A DNA stretch of 64,000 nucleotides, taken from the NCBI GenBank assembly GCA_021813505.1, contig JAKAKI010000081.1:91234-155233 (forward strand), written 5' to 3'. Of this stretch, positions 1 through 7,692 are shown piece by piece (position 1 is the stretch's first letter; the number at the start of each line of letters is the position of its first letter). The position numbers and the translations under genes were made by a program. The stretch comes from a bacterium (GTDB taxonomy: Bacteria > Zixibacteria > MSB-5A5 > WJJR01). The notes under the pieces are model-generated. The model was given only the letters and a program-made list of their open reading frames with translations. It was not told the origin of the DNA and ran no database searches.

Positions 1-63
1 CGCAAGGGGTTGGATCTGCCGATTGAAGCGATGGTTTCACAAGCGGCCGCGCCGGCCGCTTGA
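1..63 (+). CDS. 3' end of an unidentified protein
   Basis: The first 63 bases read in frame 1 as the last 20 codons of a protein followed by TGA. The tail is alanine-rich (ends SQAAAPAA). Too little remains to recognise a family. The upstream part lies outside the window. Confidence 0.5.
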   Translation, partial: RKGLDLPIEAMVSQAAAPAA

Positions 64-541
64 GGCGATTCGGCGGGTACGCGAACATTGTGTACCCGCC
101 CATTCCATTCTCCTGCAGTCTGTTCGGCTTATTGATTGCCGCCAGCAATAGTGAAATAGAGAATTTTTTCGGTTTGTAACTCTTGACAAACCGTCGGCGC
201 CGTGTATTCTGCCGTCAGGGCTGTGCCCGTTCCAAAGGTGGTTCTGCGCGTAGTGCTGGTCATGCCTTTGGTGTCACAGTTCAGAAGAGTATATAAAGTA
301 GTCTAAATCTATCCTGGATACGGGGTCGGTAGTGCCGATGTCCCGCGATGGTGGAGTTTTGCAGCCTGGAGGCCAGGGGCGTTCGCCGCCCACCGGTGCC
401 CGAAACTGTCCGAGAAGCCGCATGGCATTCCGGGCCGGCAGGCCGGTTGCCTGCAGGTGATTCAGCCTGCTGGGAAGCGGCAACTCGTCACTGTACCGAC
501 AATCATTCTGCGCACAGTGAAGTGCGAGATCAGGAGAGGTT
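64..541 (+). other. gene-free leader upstream of the T9SS surface protein
   Basis: No convincing gene is seen here. A sigma-70-like promoter lies near its left end (183-210), which would give the next gene a leader of about 325 nt. The leader is GC-rich and contains several short inverted segments, for example around 438-465 (GGCCGGCAGGCCGG). It matches no riboswitch core that I recognise. Confidence 0.4.
183..210 (+). promoter_or_regulatory. sigma-70-type promoter
   Basis: A perfect -35 box TTGACA (183-188) and a near-consensus -10 box TATTCT (205-210) are separated by 16 nt. It points toward the large exported protein at 542, about 325 nt downstream of the expected transcription start. Confidence 0.5.
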
Positions 542-2788
542 ATGAAACTTGGAGGAAGATGGGTCGGGCGCTTGTTGCTTGTGAGTATCTCGGTTTTGTT
601 TGGATCCGTGACGGGGTTTGCAGGTTCGGTCATCGGAGAACCACCGCCAGAGGATCAGACCGCGCTAACTTGCACCGGCGAAGATCCCGCGGACACCGCG
701 ACTATCGAGACAGCAACGGTTGCCCTTGGAGACATGGCTATCGTGCGCGTGCATGTTCAGAATACGGACTCTTTACGAGGCTATGAATTGTCGTTTACGC
801 TCCCTGAGAACCTGGGTTATGAGCCGGGTATTGACACGGTCATAGCCGGTCCGGGAGTACCAGAACCAGACATTACCGGTGGTATCTCGTACAACTCGAC
901 AACGCGCCAGCTTACCGTGAGCCACCTCACAGCAGGCCCCTTATTCCCCCCACCGGGAATGAACGATGTGTTTCTGGAACTACATCTGAGCACTCATTGC
1001 ATGAGCCAACACGGCGTCACGCTGCCCCTCACTTGGGGACCGGACGCCTGGCTCAGCACGAAAGACTGTGTAGCTGATAATATACTATCACTCACGGATG
1101 GCGCAATTGTGATTGACCCCATCAGCATCACCTTCGACATCTCGGAGGAGACGGCGCTGGTCGGCGACATCATCGACGTTACCGTGAATTGTACTAACAG
1201 CTACTCGTTCGATGAGTTCTTGCACGCCTGGGTCCAGTACGACCCCAATATACTGTCTCCTGTGTATCCCTATGTGATCGAGACCGGACGCACAACGGGC
1301 GGACTGGATCAGCCTCTCCTCTTTGGTCCCTGGATAAAGGTCTCTGGAAGCAAGGCCGGGGGATATGGAACTTCGGCGGCCGATGGACCGGCCTTCTACA
1401 AGTTGCGGTTCCAGGTAATCTCTCCGGTCGATAACGACACGGGGCTTGTTTTCTGGCATCCGTACTACCTTTTCACTTACGGAATGGATTGCCATCAGAA
1501 CCTGGATTCTCTGATTCCGCCGCCCGTTCACCACGCCGACGGGTCAGTAACCGTGCCACCGTACCGGGCGCTCTTCGATTTCGGCGACACGGCGTGGAAC
1601 AACCAGTCGCTGTGCGAGGTTCGGGTGCCGATTCGCTTGCGCAACAACTATCCACTGAACAATTTCTCACTCGTCGTCAATTACAGCGACAACTTCCTGG
1701 CGCCACTGGAGTTCGTGCGCGTCGAATCGTCAGACCCGCTGATTCCCCTCAGCGGCATGGATCGGAGTTGCGGCACGGACCAGTATGCCTGGATTCAAAC
1801 CACCAGTTCCGCATCGATCGATACATCGAGCGCACTGCGGACTGTTGGATGGATGGTCTTTCAGAATCGCTGGGACGTACCGGTGCCGTTGACACACGCA
1901 CTGCAATTGTCCGACTGTGCCGACTACGGGGACAGCACATGGGTCGAAACGCGCGATGTCGTTCGGCTTACGACTCGTTATCGCCTGGCCGATCCGCAGG
2001 TCGACGGAGACAGTGGGGTCATTACCGAAGATAACCCGCTCGCGCAGGTGAGCGTACCATCGGCTCAGGCCCGGTGGCGAAAGACCGGCGGGCGGCCCGG
2101 TTACTATGAGGGCTTCGCGTACTCCGGCGTCTACGCAAAGAGCAATGCTGACCTCGACAGTGTCTGGTTCACGTTAAGTTGGGATGCCAGCAGATTCTGT
2201 GTCAGATTTTCGGAGGTTTCACGGTTTGCGCACATCGTAACCGGAAACGGGACAGCTTATATCCGCGTCGACAGTCTGAAGACTTCGGCCCTATACCAGA
2301 AGTTCGCAACAATCAGAGTGGACAACAACTATGGCACCAATCAATCCGGGGGCTGGACCATCAGCAACGATTCGGCGCAAGGGGCTTGTGCCATCGGGCC
2401 CGTGACAACAACCGGAGTGGGCGGCAGCATCTTCCTTGGACCCGGCGGCTCCACCGCCTGCGCGATCTCACAACCATCGGAAAACCTGATGAAGCTGTCC
2501 AACGTGCCCGAGCGCTTTGAGCTTCTGCAGAACTACCCGAATCCGTTCAATGCCTCGACCGTGATCAATTTCGATCTCGCGGCGCCGGGTCAAACCACAC
2601 TGGAGATCTACAACATCATGGGCCAGTTGGTGGCGAAACCATTCGACTCCTACACTGAGGCCGGACGTTACAGCATCCGCTGGGATGGACGGGACGAACG
2701 TGGCCAGACGGCCGCATCCGGTGTCTATCTGTACCGTCTGCAGTCGGGGACGATGATCGCTACGAAGAAGATGGTGATTCTGAAGTAA
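542..2788 (+). CDS. exported protein with type IX secretion (Por) C-terminal signal
   Basis: A 748-residue protein, probably secreted and attached to the cell surface. Seen: an N-terminal signal peptide (charged start, hydrophobic core about residues 10-28) and a classic T9SS type-A sorting domain over the last ~90 residues. That domain has NYPNPFN at 664-670, then the usual beta-strand pattern with IYNIMGQLV, WDGRDERGQ and SGVYLYRL. The middle looks like two or three cohesin/immunoglobulin-like beta modules, about 45-190, 200-330 and 335-470, two of which open with a GD.a.V.V..TNS-type strand. No catalytic motif is visible. A good Shine-Dalgarno (AGGAGAGG) precedes the ATG. It is single-gene, with its own promoter and terminator. 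Role inferred: structural or adhesive surface protein. Confidence 0.85.
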   Translation: MKLGGRWVGRLLLVSISVLFGSVTGFAGSVIGEPPPEDQTALTCTGEDPADTATIETATVALGDMAIVRVHVQNTDSLRGYELSFTLPENLGYEPGIDTVIAGPGVPEPDITGGISYNSTTRQLTVSHLTAGPLFPPPGMNDVFLELHLSTHCMSQHGVTLPLTWGPDAWLSTKDCVADNILSLTDGAIVIDPISITFDISEETALVGDIIDVTVNCTNSYSFDEFLHAWVQYDPNILSPVYPYVIETGRTTGGLDQPLLFGPWIKVSGSKAGGYGTSAADGPAFYKLRFQVISPVDNDTGLVFWHPYYLFTYGMDCHQNLDSLIPPPVHHADGSVTVPPYRALFDFGDTAWNNQSLCEVRVPIRLRNNYPLNNFSLVVNYSDNFLAPLEFVRVESSDPLIPLSGMDRSCGTDQYAWIQTTSSASIDTSSALRTVGWMVFQNRWDVPVPLTHALQLSDCADYGDSTWVETRDVVRLTTRYRLADPQVDGDSGVITEDNPLAQVSVPSAQARWRKTGGRPGYYEGFAYSGVYAKSNADLDSVWFTLSWDASRFCVRFSEVSRFAHIVTGNGTAYIRVDSLKTSALYQKFATIRVDNNYGTNQSGGWTISNDSAQGACAIGPVTTTGVGGSIFLGPGGSTACAISQPSENLMKLSNVPERFELLQNYPNPFNASTVINFDLAAPGQTTLEIYNIMGQLVAKPFDSYTEAGRYSIRWDGRDERGQTAASGVYLYRLQSGTMIATKKMVILK

Positions 2789-2840
2789 TCCATTACTCGA
2801 CCGCACTGCCGCTTGCTGCCAGGCATCAGCGGTGCGGGAG

Positions 2841-2879
2841 GCCGGGGGACGCTGCCACGCGTCTCCCGGCTATTTTTTT
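2841..2879 (+). terminator. Rho-independent terminator
   Basis: A 12-bp stem (GCCGGGGGACGC with GCGTCTCCCGGC, one G-T pair) with a 6-nt loop is followed by TATTTTTTT. It closes the surface-protein gene. Confidence 0.85.
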
Positions 2880-2893
2880 GGGGGACGAGCGGG

Positions 2894-2926
2894 ATGGGAT
2901 TGATGGGAAGAATGGGAAGAATGGCA
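2894..2926. repeat. 9-nt-period intergenic repeat (ATGGGANNN type)
   Basis: ATGGGA occurs at 2894, 2903 and 2912, and ATGGCA at 2921, exactly 9 nt apart. It lies between a terminator and the ccm operon and belongs to the same family as the arrays at 14710, 21872 and 60823. Confidence 0.6.
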
Positions 2927-2987
2927 GCGACATTGGACGAATTTTGTGCTTCTGCGTTGAGCGGACGTGGCCGTAATTGGGGGCTCT

Positions 2988-3623
2988 ATGGTGGGGGAGC
3001 AGCCGCATACCTCTTTTGCCCTGCAAATCGAGGGGTTGTCCAAGTCCTTTGGCAAGCGTGTGATCTGCCGGGGGGCGGCCCTGCGGTTGGCCACCGGGGA
3101 ATCACTGGCCGTGGTGGGGCCCAATGGCTCTGGGAAGAGCACACTGGTCAAGATCGTCGCCGGGCTGATGCGGCCGGACGCGGGCACGATTACCCATTCA
3201 TTCGGTTCGAGCGAGATTAAGCGGGAGGTATGGCACCGGCACATCGGGCTGGTCTCCCCCGAGCTCGCGCTCTATGAGGAGTTAAGCGGCACCGAGAATT
3301 TGGACTTTGGGAATCGGGTTGGCGGCTGGGGTAAGATGGCGGCGGATTACGCGGCCGCTCTCGATGAAGTCGGTCTCGGAGGGCGCGGCAACGATCTGGT
3401 TTCGACCTATTCATCGGGAATGAAGCAACGGTTGAAGTATGCCGCGGCCTTTCTCAAGGATCCGGCGCTGCTGGTTCTCGATGAGCCCACCGCCAATCTG
3501 GATGAGGATGGTGTGGCGCGCGTGTGGTCGTCTCTGGCGCGGCGGACACTGGCGCTCATTATCGCGACCAATGAACCCTCGGAGGCCGAGCGTGCCCAAA
3601 GCCGCTTCGTCGTCGGCCGATAG
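2988..3623 (+). CDS. ccmA: CcmA, ATP-binding subunit of the heme-handling CcmABCD transporter
   Basis: A cytoplasmic ATPase that powers release of holo-CcmE from CcmC/D during cytochrome c maturation. Numbered from the ATG at 2988 (211 residues), it has Walker A GPNGSGKST at 44-52, ABC signature SSGMKQ near 142-147 and Walker B LLVLDEPT at 161-168. At the switch position, where CcmA proteins normally have a TH dipeptide, the C-terminus reads ATNEP, so the usual switch His seems replaced by Asn. An in-frame GTG at 2967 would add seven residues; neither start has a strong Shine-Dalgarno. It overlaps ccmB by 32 nt. Identity as CcmA rests on its place directly before ccmB and ccmC. Confidence 0.88.
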   Translation: MVGEQPHTSFALQIEGLSKSFGKRVICRGAALRLATGESLAVVGPNGSGKSTLVKIVAGLMRPDAGTITHSFGSSEIKREVWHRHIGLVSPELALYEELSGTENLDFGNRVGGWGKMAADYAAALDEVGLGGRGNDLVSTYSSGMKQRLKYAAAFLKDPALLVLDEPTANLDEDGVARVWSSLARRTLALIIATNEPSEAERAQSRFVVGR

Positions 3624-4275
3624 AATCTGGGCGGTCTTCGCCAAGGATGCGCGTTCGGAGTACCGGACGCGGTTCGCGGTCAATGCCCTGTTTCTGTTCG
3701 CGCTGGTGACCTTGACGGCGCTGTCGTTTGCGACCGGGGGGGCGGGACTGACCCCGCTCTTGGCCTCAGTGTTCTTCTGGGTGATTGTCTTCTTCTCCGC
3801 TCTCTCTTCGCTGGCGCAAACATTTGTCAAGGAAGTCGAGACCAAGACGGCGACGTTTCTGCGGCTGACCGCTCCCGATGACGCCGTGTTCTTTGGCAAA
3901 TGGGGATTCAATTTGCTTCTGCTCCTTCTCCTTGAGGTGGTGCTGACACCGTTGTTCATCGTGATGCTGAATATGCCGGTCGTCAACTGGACGGTTTGGA
4001 TCGCGACGTTGATCCTGGGAGCTTTAGGGCTTGTATCGACAACGACGCTGATCGGCGCGCTGATCGCCGTGGCGGGTGTGCGTGGGGCGTTGTTCTCCGT
4101 GCTGTCGTTCCCGGTGCTGCTGCCGCTGCTGGTGGTGCTGATCCGGACGACCGAAGTGGCATTCGGTGGCGGGCTGGAGGCGGGGCTGCGGGACGGATTC
4201 CTCGTGTTGGGGGCGTACGCGGTGGTCGCGACGACGGCGGGGTGGATGTTGTTTCCGTTCGTGTGGCGGGAGTGA
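3592..4275 (+). CDS. ccmB: CcmB, membrane subunit of the heme-handling ABC transporter
   Basis: A 227-residue inner-membrane protein with about six hydrophobic helices, the usual CcmB length. It partners CcmA and CcmC in making holo-CcmE available for heme transfer. I chose the GTG at 3592 because GGAGG lies just upstream inside ccmA and because the reading frame further upstream is ccmA in another phase. Recognisable features are the N-terminal FAKDARSEYRTR segment, which resembles the CcmB amphipathic start, followed by alternating hydrophobic segments. The start lies inside ccmA, which suggests translational coupling. The downstream neighbour ccmC is separated by a 573-nt gap carrying a fold-back element. 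Confidence 0.87.
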   Translation: MPKAASSSADRIWAVFAKDARSEYRTRFAVNALFLFALVTLTALSFATGGAGLTPLLASVFFWVIVFFSALSSLAQTFVKEVETKTATFLRLTAPDDAVFFGKWGFNLLLLLLLEVVLTPLFIVMLNMPVVNWTVWIATLILGALGLVSTTTLIGALIAVAGVRGALFSVLSFPVLLPLLVVLIRTTEVAFGGGLEAGLRDGFLVLGAYAVVATTAGWMLFPFVWRE

Positions 4276-4848
4276 GGGCGATTCAATCCAAGTCGAATTC
4301 GGATAACCCCGCGCTTTAGCGCGTGTTGAAGAAGCCCTCCGAAAGGTGGCGACAGTTGCGTAAGGGTGAGGTTGCTTCGGCGCAAAGAGCCGCGCCTCGC
4401 AACGACATCACACTGGTCGTTGGCAACGCAGAGGCACAGTTGTCGTTGCGAGGAGCGCCTCCGCCGAAGGCGGAGGGAGCGACGAAGCAATCTCCCCCTT
4501 ACACAACTGCTGCGATCTCGGGGACAAGTTTTTCAACAGGCCCTTTAGCGCGGGGGTGCGGAGAGAGTAGATTTCCCCCCGTTCACTGTTGAACACACTC
4601 GCCTAGGTGCCCCGGCTGCCAAAGCCCCAAGTCAATGAAAATGGAGCGGTCGCAGCACCTCGCTAAAGCGAGGTGTTAATTGAGCAGGGGTCTGGGGAGA
4701 TCCCGCGCGACGCTTTAGTTTATGTACCCCAAGCGCTTATGGTCTCGACCGTGTCAAAAACGACTTATTCGGACTTGAATTGGCTTTGGGGGAACGGTGA
4801 TGTGTTTAATATTGGGGTTCGGTTCGACCGACTAAGGGTAGGGCGCCT
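4276..4848. other. 573-nt gap between ccmB and ccmC, filled with inverted repeats
   Basis: No gene is supported here. It holds a fold-back element (4324-4542), the palindrome CGCGCTTTAGCGCG that this element interrupts (4310-4323), and a separate hairpin CACCTCGC-TAAA-GCGAGGTG (4656-4675). The last ~170 nt before ccmC are plain sequence and may carry a promoter, but I cannot assign one with confidence. Confidence 0.6.
4314..4552. repeat. fold-back MITE-like element, copy 1, with apparent target-site duplication
   Basis: A ~219-nt element is imperfectly self-complementary along its whole length. The ends are TGTTGAA and TTCAACA; inner arms include GTTGCTTCG with CGAAGCAA, and CGCCTCGCAACGAC with GTCGTTGCGAGG. 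It is flanked on both sides by CTTTAGCGCG (4314-4323 and 4543-4552), as expected for a 10-bp target duplication. A second copy at 46579-46800 differs at fewer than 20 positions. No coding capacity is seen. Confidence 0.75.
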
Positions 4849-5511
4849 ATGGGTATCGTCAGAATTGCCGCTGTGGTCTTGATAACGATTGTCATCATCG
4901 CTGCGTTTACCATTGCTCCTCCTCTGGCAGCAATGGGAACGAGCGGCGAGGCCTCGCGGATATTCTTCTTCCATGTGCCTATGGCGCAGGTGTCGTTTCT
5001 ATCGTTTGTGGTGGCCGCGGTCTACGCGATCGTCTATTTGCGCACCCGCAAGACCGATCATGATCTGATCTCATCGGTGTCGGCGGAGCTCGGGCTGGTG
5101 TTCTCCATTGTCGCGATGATCACCGGATCGATCTGGGCCAAGCAGGCGTGGGGGGCGTACTGGAACTGGGATCCCCGCCAGTTATTCCTGTTTGTGCTTG
5201 TGCTGTTTTACGGCGCCTTCTTTGCTCTGCGGCAGGCGATTGTCCAGGCCGATGCGCGCCGTCGTCTGTCGGCGGTCTACTTGATTTTTGGCGGTGCGAT
5301 CTCTCCCTTGTTGTTTTTCGTGCTGCCACGCATGTATCAGTCGTTGCACGAGGACGCGAACCAGGTTGTGGTCGCAACTCAGGGGAAATTCAACATGTCG
5401 GGGCCGGTGGCGACCGTGTTCATCACCTCGATTGCCGGCTTCCTTTGCCTCTATGTTTGGCTGCTCAAACTGGGGGTGGCGGCGGCGCGTATGCAGGAGG
5501 AGCAGGGCTGA
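4849..5511 (+). CDS. ccmC: CcmC, heme-binding protein that loads heme onto CcmE
   Basis: A 220-residue inner-membrane protein with six predicted helices. CcmC presents heme through its tryptophan-rich WWD domain and attaches it to the CcmE chaperone. Seen: the WWD-type segment WGAYWNWDPRQ at 101-111 and two conserved heme-ligand histidines, H42 in FFHVPMA and H167 in SLHED. All the expected functional residues are present. The next gene, ccmD, starts 4 nt after its stop, so ccmCDE is a tight unit. Confidence 0.93.
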   Translation: MGIVRIAAVVLITIVIIAAFTIAPPLAAMGTSGEASRIFFFHVPMAQVSFLSFVVAAVYAIVYLRTRKTDHDLISSVSAELGLVFSIVAMITGSIWAKQAWGAYWNWDPRQLFLFVLVLFYGAFFALRQAIVQADARRRLSAVYLIFGGAISPLLFFVLPRMYQSLHEDANQVVVATQGKFNMSGPVATVFITSIAGFLCLYVWLLKLGVAAARMQEEQG

Positions 5512-5515
5512 ACCT

Positions 5516-5626
5516 ATGGATGCAAACTACATAGCGATGGTGGCGGTATTGATCACATGGGCGGGAATCGCCTTCTACCTTTGGCGGGTGGACCGTAGGG
5601 TGACCCGAGGGAGCAAAGCGGAATGA
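5516..5626 (+). CDS. ccmD: CcmD-like small membrane protein
   Basis: A 36-residue protein with one hydrophobic helix (about residues 4-23) followed by a basic tail WRVDRRVTRGSK. This is the topology of CcmD, which stabilises the CcmABC complex and helps release holo-CcmE. It lies 4 nt after ccmC and overlaps the ccmE start by an ATGA. Sequence alone is too short to prove identity; size, topology and position make it likely. Confidence 0.75.
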   Translation: MDANYIAMVAVLITWAGIAFYLWRVDRRVTRGSKAE

Positions 5627-6039
5627 ACAAACGGTATGTAATCGGGATTGCGCTGATCGTGGTGTGCGGGATCGTCGGATTCACGGCCTTTCGCGGGTCG
5701 CTGACGCCGTACGTCGGATTCGCCGAGGCGCAACAGTTGACCCGCGCTTGCCAGGTGATGGGCGTCATCGAGAAGGACAAAGTGCGCTACGATTTGACGG
5801 CCGGCGAGCTCAAGTTCACCATCGTCGATGAGCAGGGGCACGTCCTGCCGGTGTCCTATCGCGGGGTCAAGCCGGGGAATTTCGACCAGGCGAAATCGGT
5901 GGTCTGCAATGGCCGAGTGGTTGACGGGACATTTCAGGCCGACCGGTTGCTCGTCAAATGCCCGTCCAAGTACCAGGGACTCGAGCAGGAAGGCGAGGAG
6001 AATCCCCACGAAACCAGCCCGGCGACCGGCGGAGTTTGA
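5623..6039 (+). CDS. ccmE: CcmE, periplasmic heme chaperone (CXXXY variant)
   Basis: A 138-residue protein anchored by an N-terminal helix (6-23) with an OB-fold periplasmic domain. CcmE carries heme covalently from CcmC to the cytochrome c synthetase. In most CcmE proteins heme is bound by His in a HXXXY motif. Here the motif is CPSKY, with C113 and Y117, so Cys replaces His. Cys-type CcmE is known from Desulfovibrio and some archaea, whose Ccm systems lack CcmH. The operon ends with a terminator right after this gene, and no ccmF, ccmG or ccmH follows. The C-terminal ~20 residues are acidic and low-complexity. Confidence 0.9.
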   Translation: MNKRYVIGIALIVVCGIVGFTAFRGSLTPYVGFAEAQQLTRACQVMGVIEKDKVRYDLTAGELKFTIVDEQGHVLPVSYRGVKPGNFDQAKSVVCNGRVVDGTFQADRLLVKCPSKYQGLEQEGEENPHETSPATGGV

Positions 6040-6063
6040 GCCAGAGCCGGTTGAATCTTAGCG

Positions 6064-6089
6064 AAAGGCGCCCCCAGGGCGCCTTTTTT
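6064..6089 (+). terminator. Rho-independent terminator of the ccm operon
   Basis: AAAGGCGCC and GGCGCCTTT form a 9-bp stem with a short loop, followed by a run of T. It begins about 25 nt after ccmE. Confidence 0.9.
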
Positions 6090-6399
6090 GTTGGGCTCCA
6101 TGCCGGGCTGAGTGTCGGAACCTGTTCGAACCAGACTGACTAGCCTGTCAGGATGCGTCAAACAGCCGGCCGGATCCTCCTCTCCACCCTCTCCAAACAC
6201 AGCCGTCATTTTCTCGCGGTGTGGGACAGAAGCCATAGAGCAAACCTGCCGATAATCCCAATGAGCTGCCCCCGTGCGGGCGCGACAGGATTGTCAAGGC
6301 AGAGGAATGCGAAGGAACGCGCAAATCACACCGTCACCCGGACGGGCAAGACACCTTCCTGTTTCCGGCGAGACTGGGCCCGGCGCTGTGCAACTACGC
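6090..6399. other. gap between the ccm terminator and the kinase gene
   Basis: About 310 nt with no supported gene. The kinase reading frame stays open back to a GTG at 6274, so a longer kinase N-terminus is possible. No clear promoter hexamers are visible. Confidence 0.4.
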
Positions 6400-7692
6400 A
6401 TGGATCTCAAACGGGAGATTTTTGATCTCCATACGCTCTTTGAGATTCTGCGGGGATTCAGCGCGGTGCTGGATACCTCTGCCCTGTTGGACGGAATCCT
6501 GCTGACCACGATCAGCCAGTTGGGCGTCGGCGCAGCGGCAATTGTCATCGAGACGCCGGGCCGGAACAACTTTCTGGGCATCAGCAAGTCAAAGGGCTGG
6601 CCAGACACAGATTCATCGCTCTGGGAACTCGACTTGAATTCCGGGTTCGCACGCCGGCTGGTGGAACACGCGCAGCCGGTGCTATTCGAAGATTTGCGGC
6701 GCCGTCTCGACTCGGCCTGGCCGCAGACACGGCTTCTGGAGCGGCTGGGTTGCGCGTTGATCGCACCAATGCATCGCCGCGAACGGTTGCGCGGGGTTCT
6801 CTACGTCTCCGGGCGGCTGAATGGACAGCCATTCAGCGAGACCGACCGCAAGTTTCTGGGACTGTTGGTCGAGCAGCTCACCGTTTCGATTGAAAACGCG
6901 GTGTTGTTCGAATCGGAGCGGCGTTACGCGCAGGACCTGATCAGCACGCGCGAGCAACTGGCCGAGAGCGAGCGAATGGCGGCGCTGGGCCGGCTGTCGG
7001 CGGCGATTGCCCATGAAATCAACAACCCGCTCGGAATCATCCGAAACTATCTGCAATTGATCCGTGGGCATGTGCCGGACAACCAGCAGGCGGTGCGCGA
7101 ACTTGACCAGGTGTCCTCGGAAGTCGACCGGATTGCACGCATTGTGCGCCAGTTGCTCGACGCCTACCGTCCGGAGACATCGCGTCCGGCGGCGGTGGAC
7201 GTCGGGGAAGTCGTCCTCGAAGTCGTCCAGTTCCTGTCGCCGGAATTGCACCAACGCCGGATCGCAATCCATCCCGCGAGGCTTGAGAATCTTCCGCTGG
7301 TGATCGGCAGCACCGATGCGCTGCGCCAGGTATTCCTCAATCTGACATTGAACGCCCGCGATGCCATGCCGGGCGGCGGCGGGCTGTACATTCGCACCCA
7401 AGTCGACGAGCGATTCGTCGAAATCGAGATCGCCGACGAGGGCAAGGGCATCGCGTCGGAGAACATGCCGAGGCTGTTCGATCCCTTCTTTTCGACGAAG
7501 CCTTCGGGGCATGGATCGGGACTGGGACTTTCGATCTGCCGGGGAATCCTGGAAGGATTCGGCGGATCCATCGAGGCATCGAGCGCCCCGGGTCACGGCG
7601 CCTGCTTCCGGGTACGTTTCCGCCGGGTCGACGCGGCGCCGGAACTTAAGATAGATCAAACCGAAGTTGCTGTGGAGAGCGCCACCTCATGA
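6400..7692 (+). CDS. GAF-domain sensor histidine kinase
   Basis: A 430-residue cytoplasmic kinase without transmembrane segments. Residues ~20-165 form a GAF-like sensor domain and ~165-190 a coiled linker. HisKA contains AIAHEINNPLG with phospho-acceptor H205. The C-terminal HATPase has an N-box (NLTLNARDAMPGG), DEGKGI and GSGLGLSI. The ATG at 6400 is preferred because the conserved part begins there, although the frame is open to a GTG at 6274 and an ATG at 6307. Its stop overlaps the next gene by 4 nt (ATGA), so the two are translationally coupled. Signal unknown; the partner regulator is probably the NtrC-type protein two genes downstream. Confidence 0.85.
   Translation: MDLKREIFDLHTLFEILRGFSAVLDTSALLDGILLTTISQLGVGAAAIVIETPGRNNFLGISKSKGWPDTDSSLWELDLNSGFARRLVEHAQPVLFEDLRRRLDSAWPQTRLLERLGCALIAPMHRRERLRGVLYVSGRLNGQPFSETDRKFLGLLVEQLTVSIENAVLFESERRYAQDLISTREQLAESERMAALGRLSAAIAHEINNPLGIIRNYLQLIRGHVPDNQQAVRELDQVSSEVDRIARIVRQLLDAYRPETSRPAAVDVGEVVLEVVQFLSPELHQRRIAIHPARLENLPLVIGSTDALRQVFLNLTLNARDAMPGGGGLYIRTQVDERFVEIEIADEGKGIASENMPRLFDPFFSTKPSGHGSGLGLSICRGILEGFGGSIEASSAPGHGACFRVRFRRVDAAPELKIDQTEVAVESATS

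Noticed and set aside
64..541. riboswitch in the leader of the surface protein
   Set aside because: Short inverted segments are present, but no conserved core of a c-di-GMP, cobalamin, TPP or SAM riboswitch could be recognised.
3411..4490. 359-codon open frame on the minus strand
   Set aside because: Antisense to ccmA/ccmB and extending into a fold-back repeat; the composition is Arg/Ser-rich noise.
4673..4882. 69-codon frame before ccmC
   Set aside because: It begins in a hairpin, overlaps the ccmC start in another frame and has no Shine-Dalgarno.
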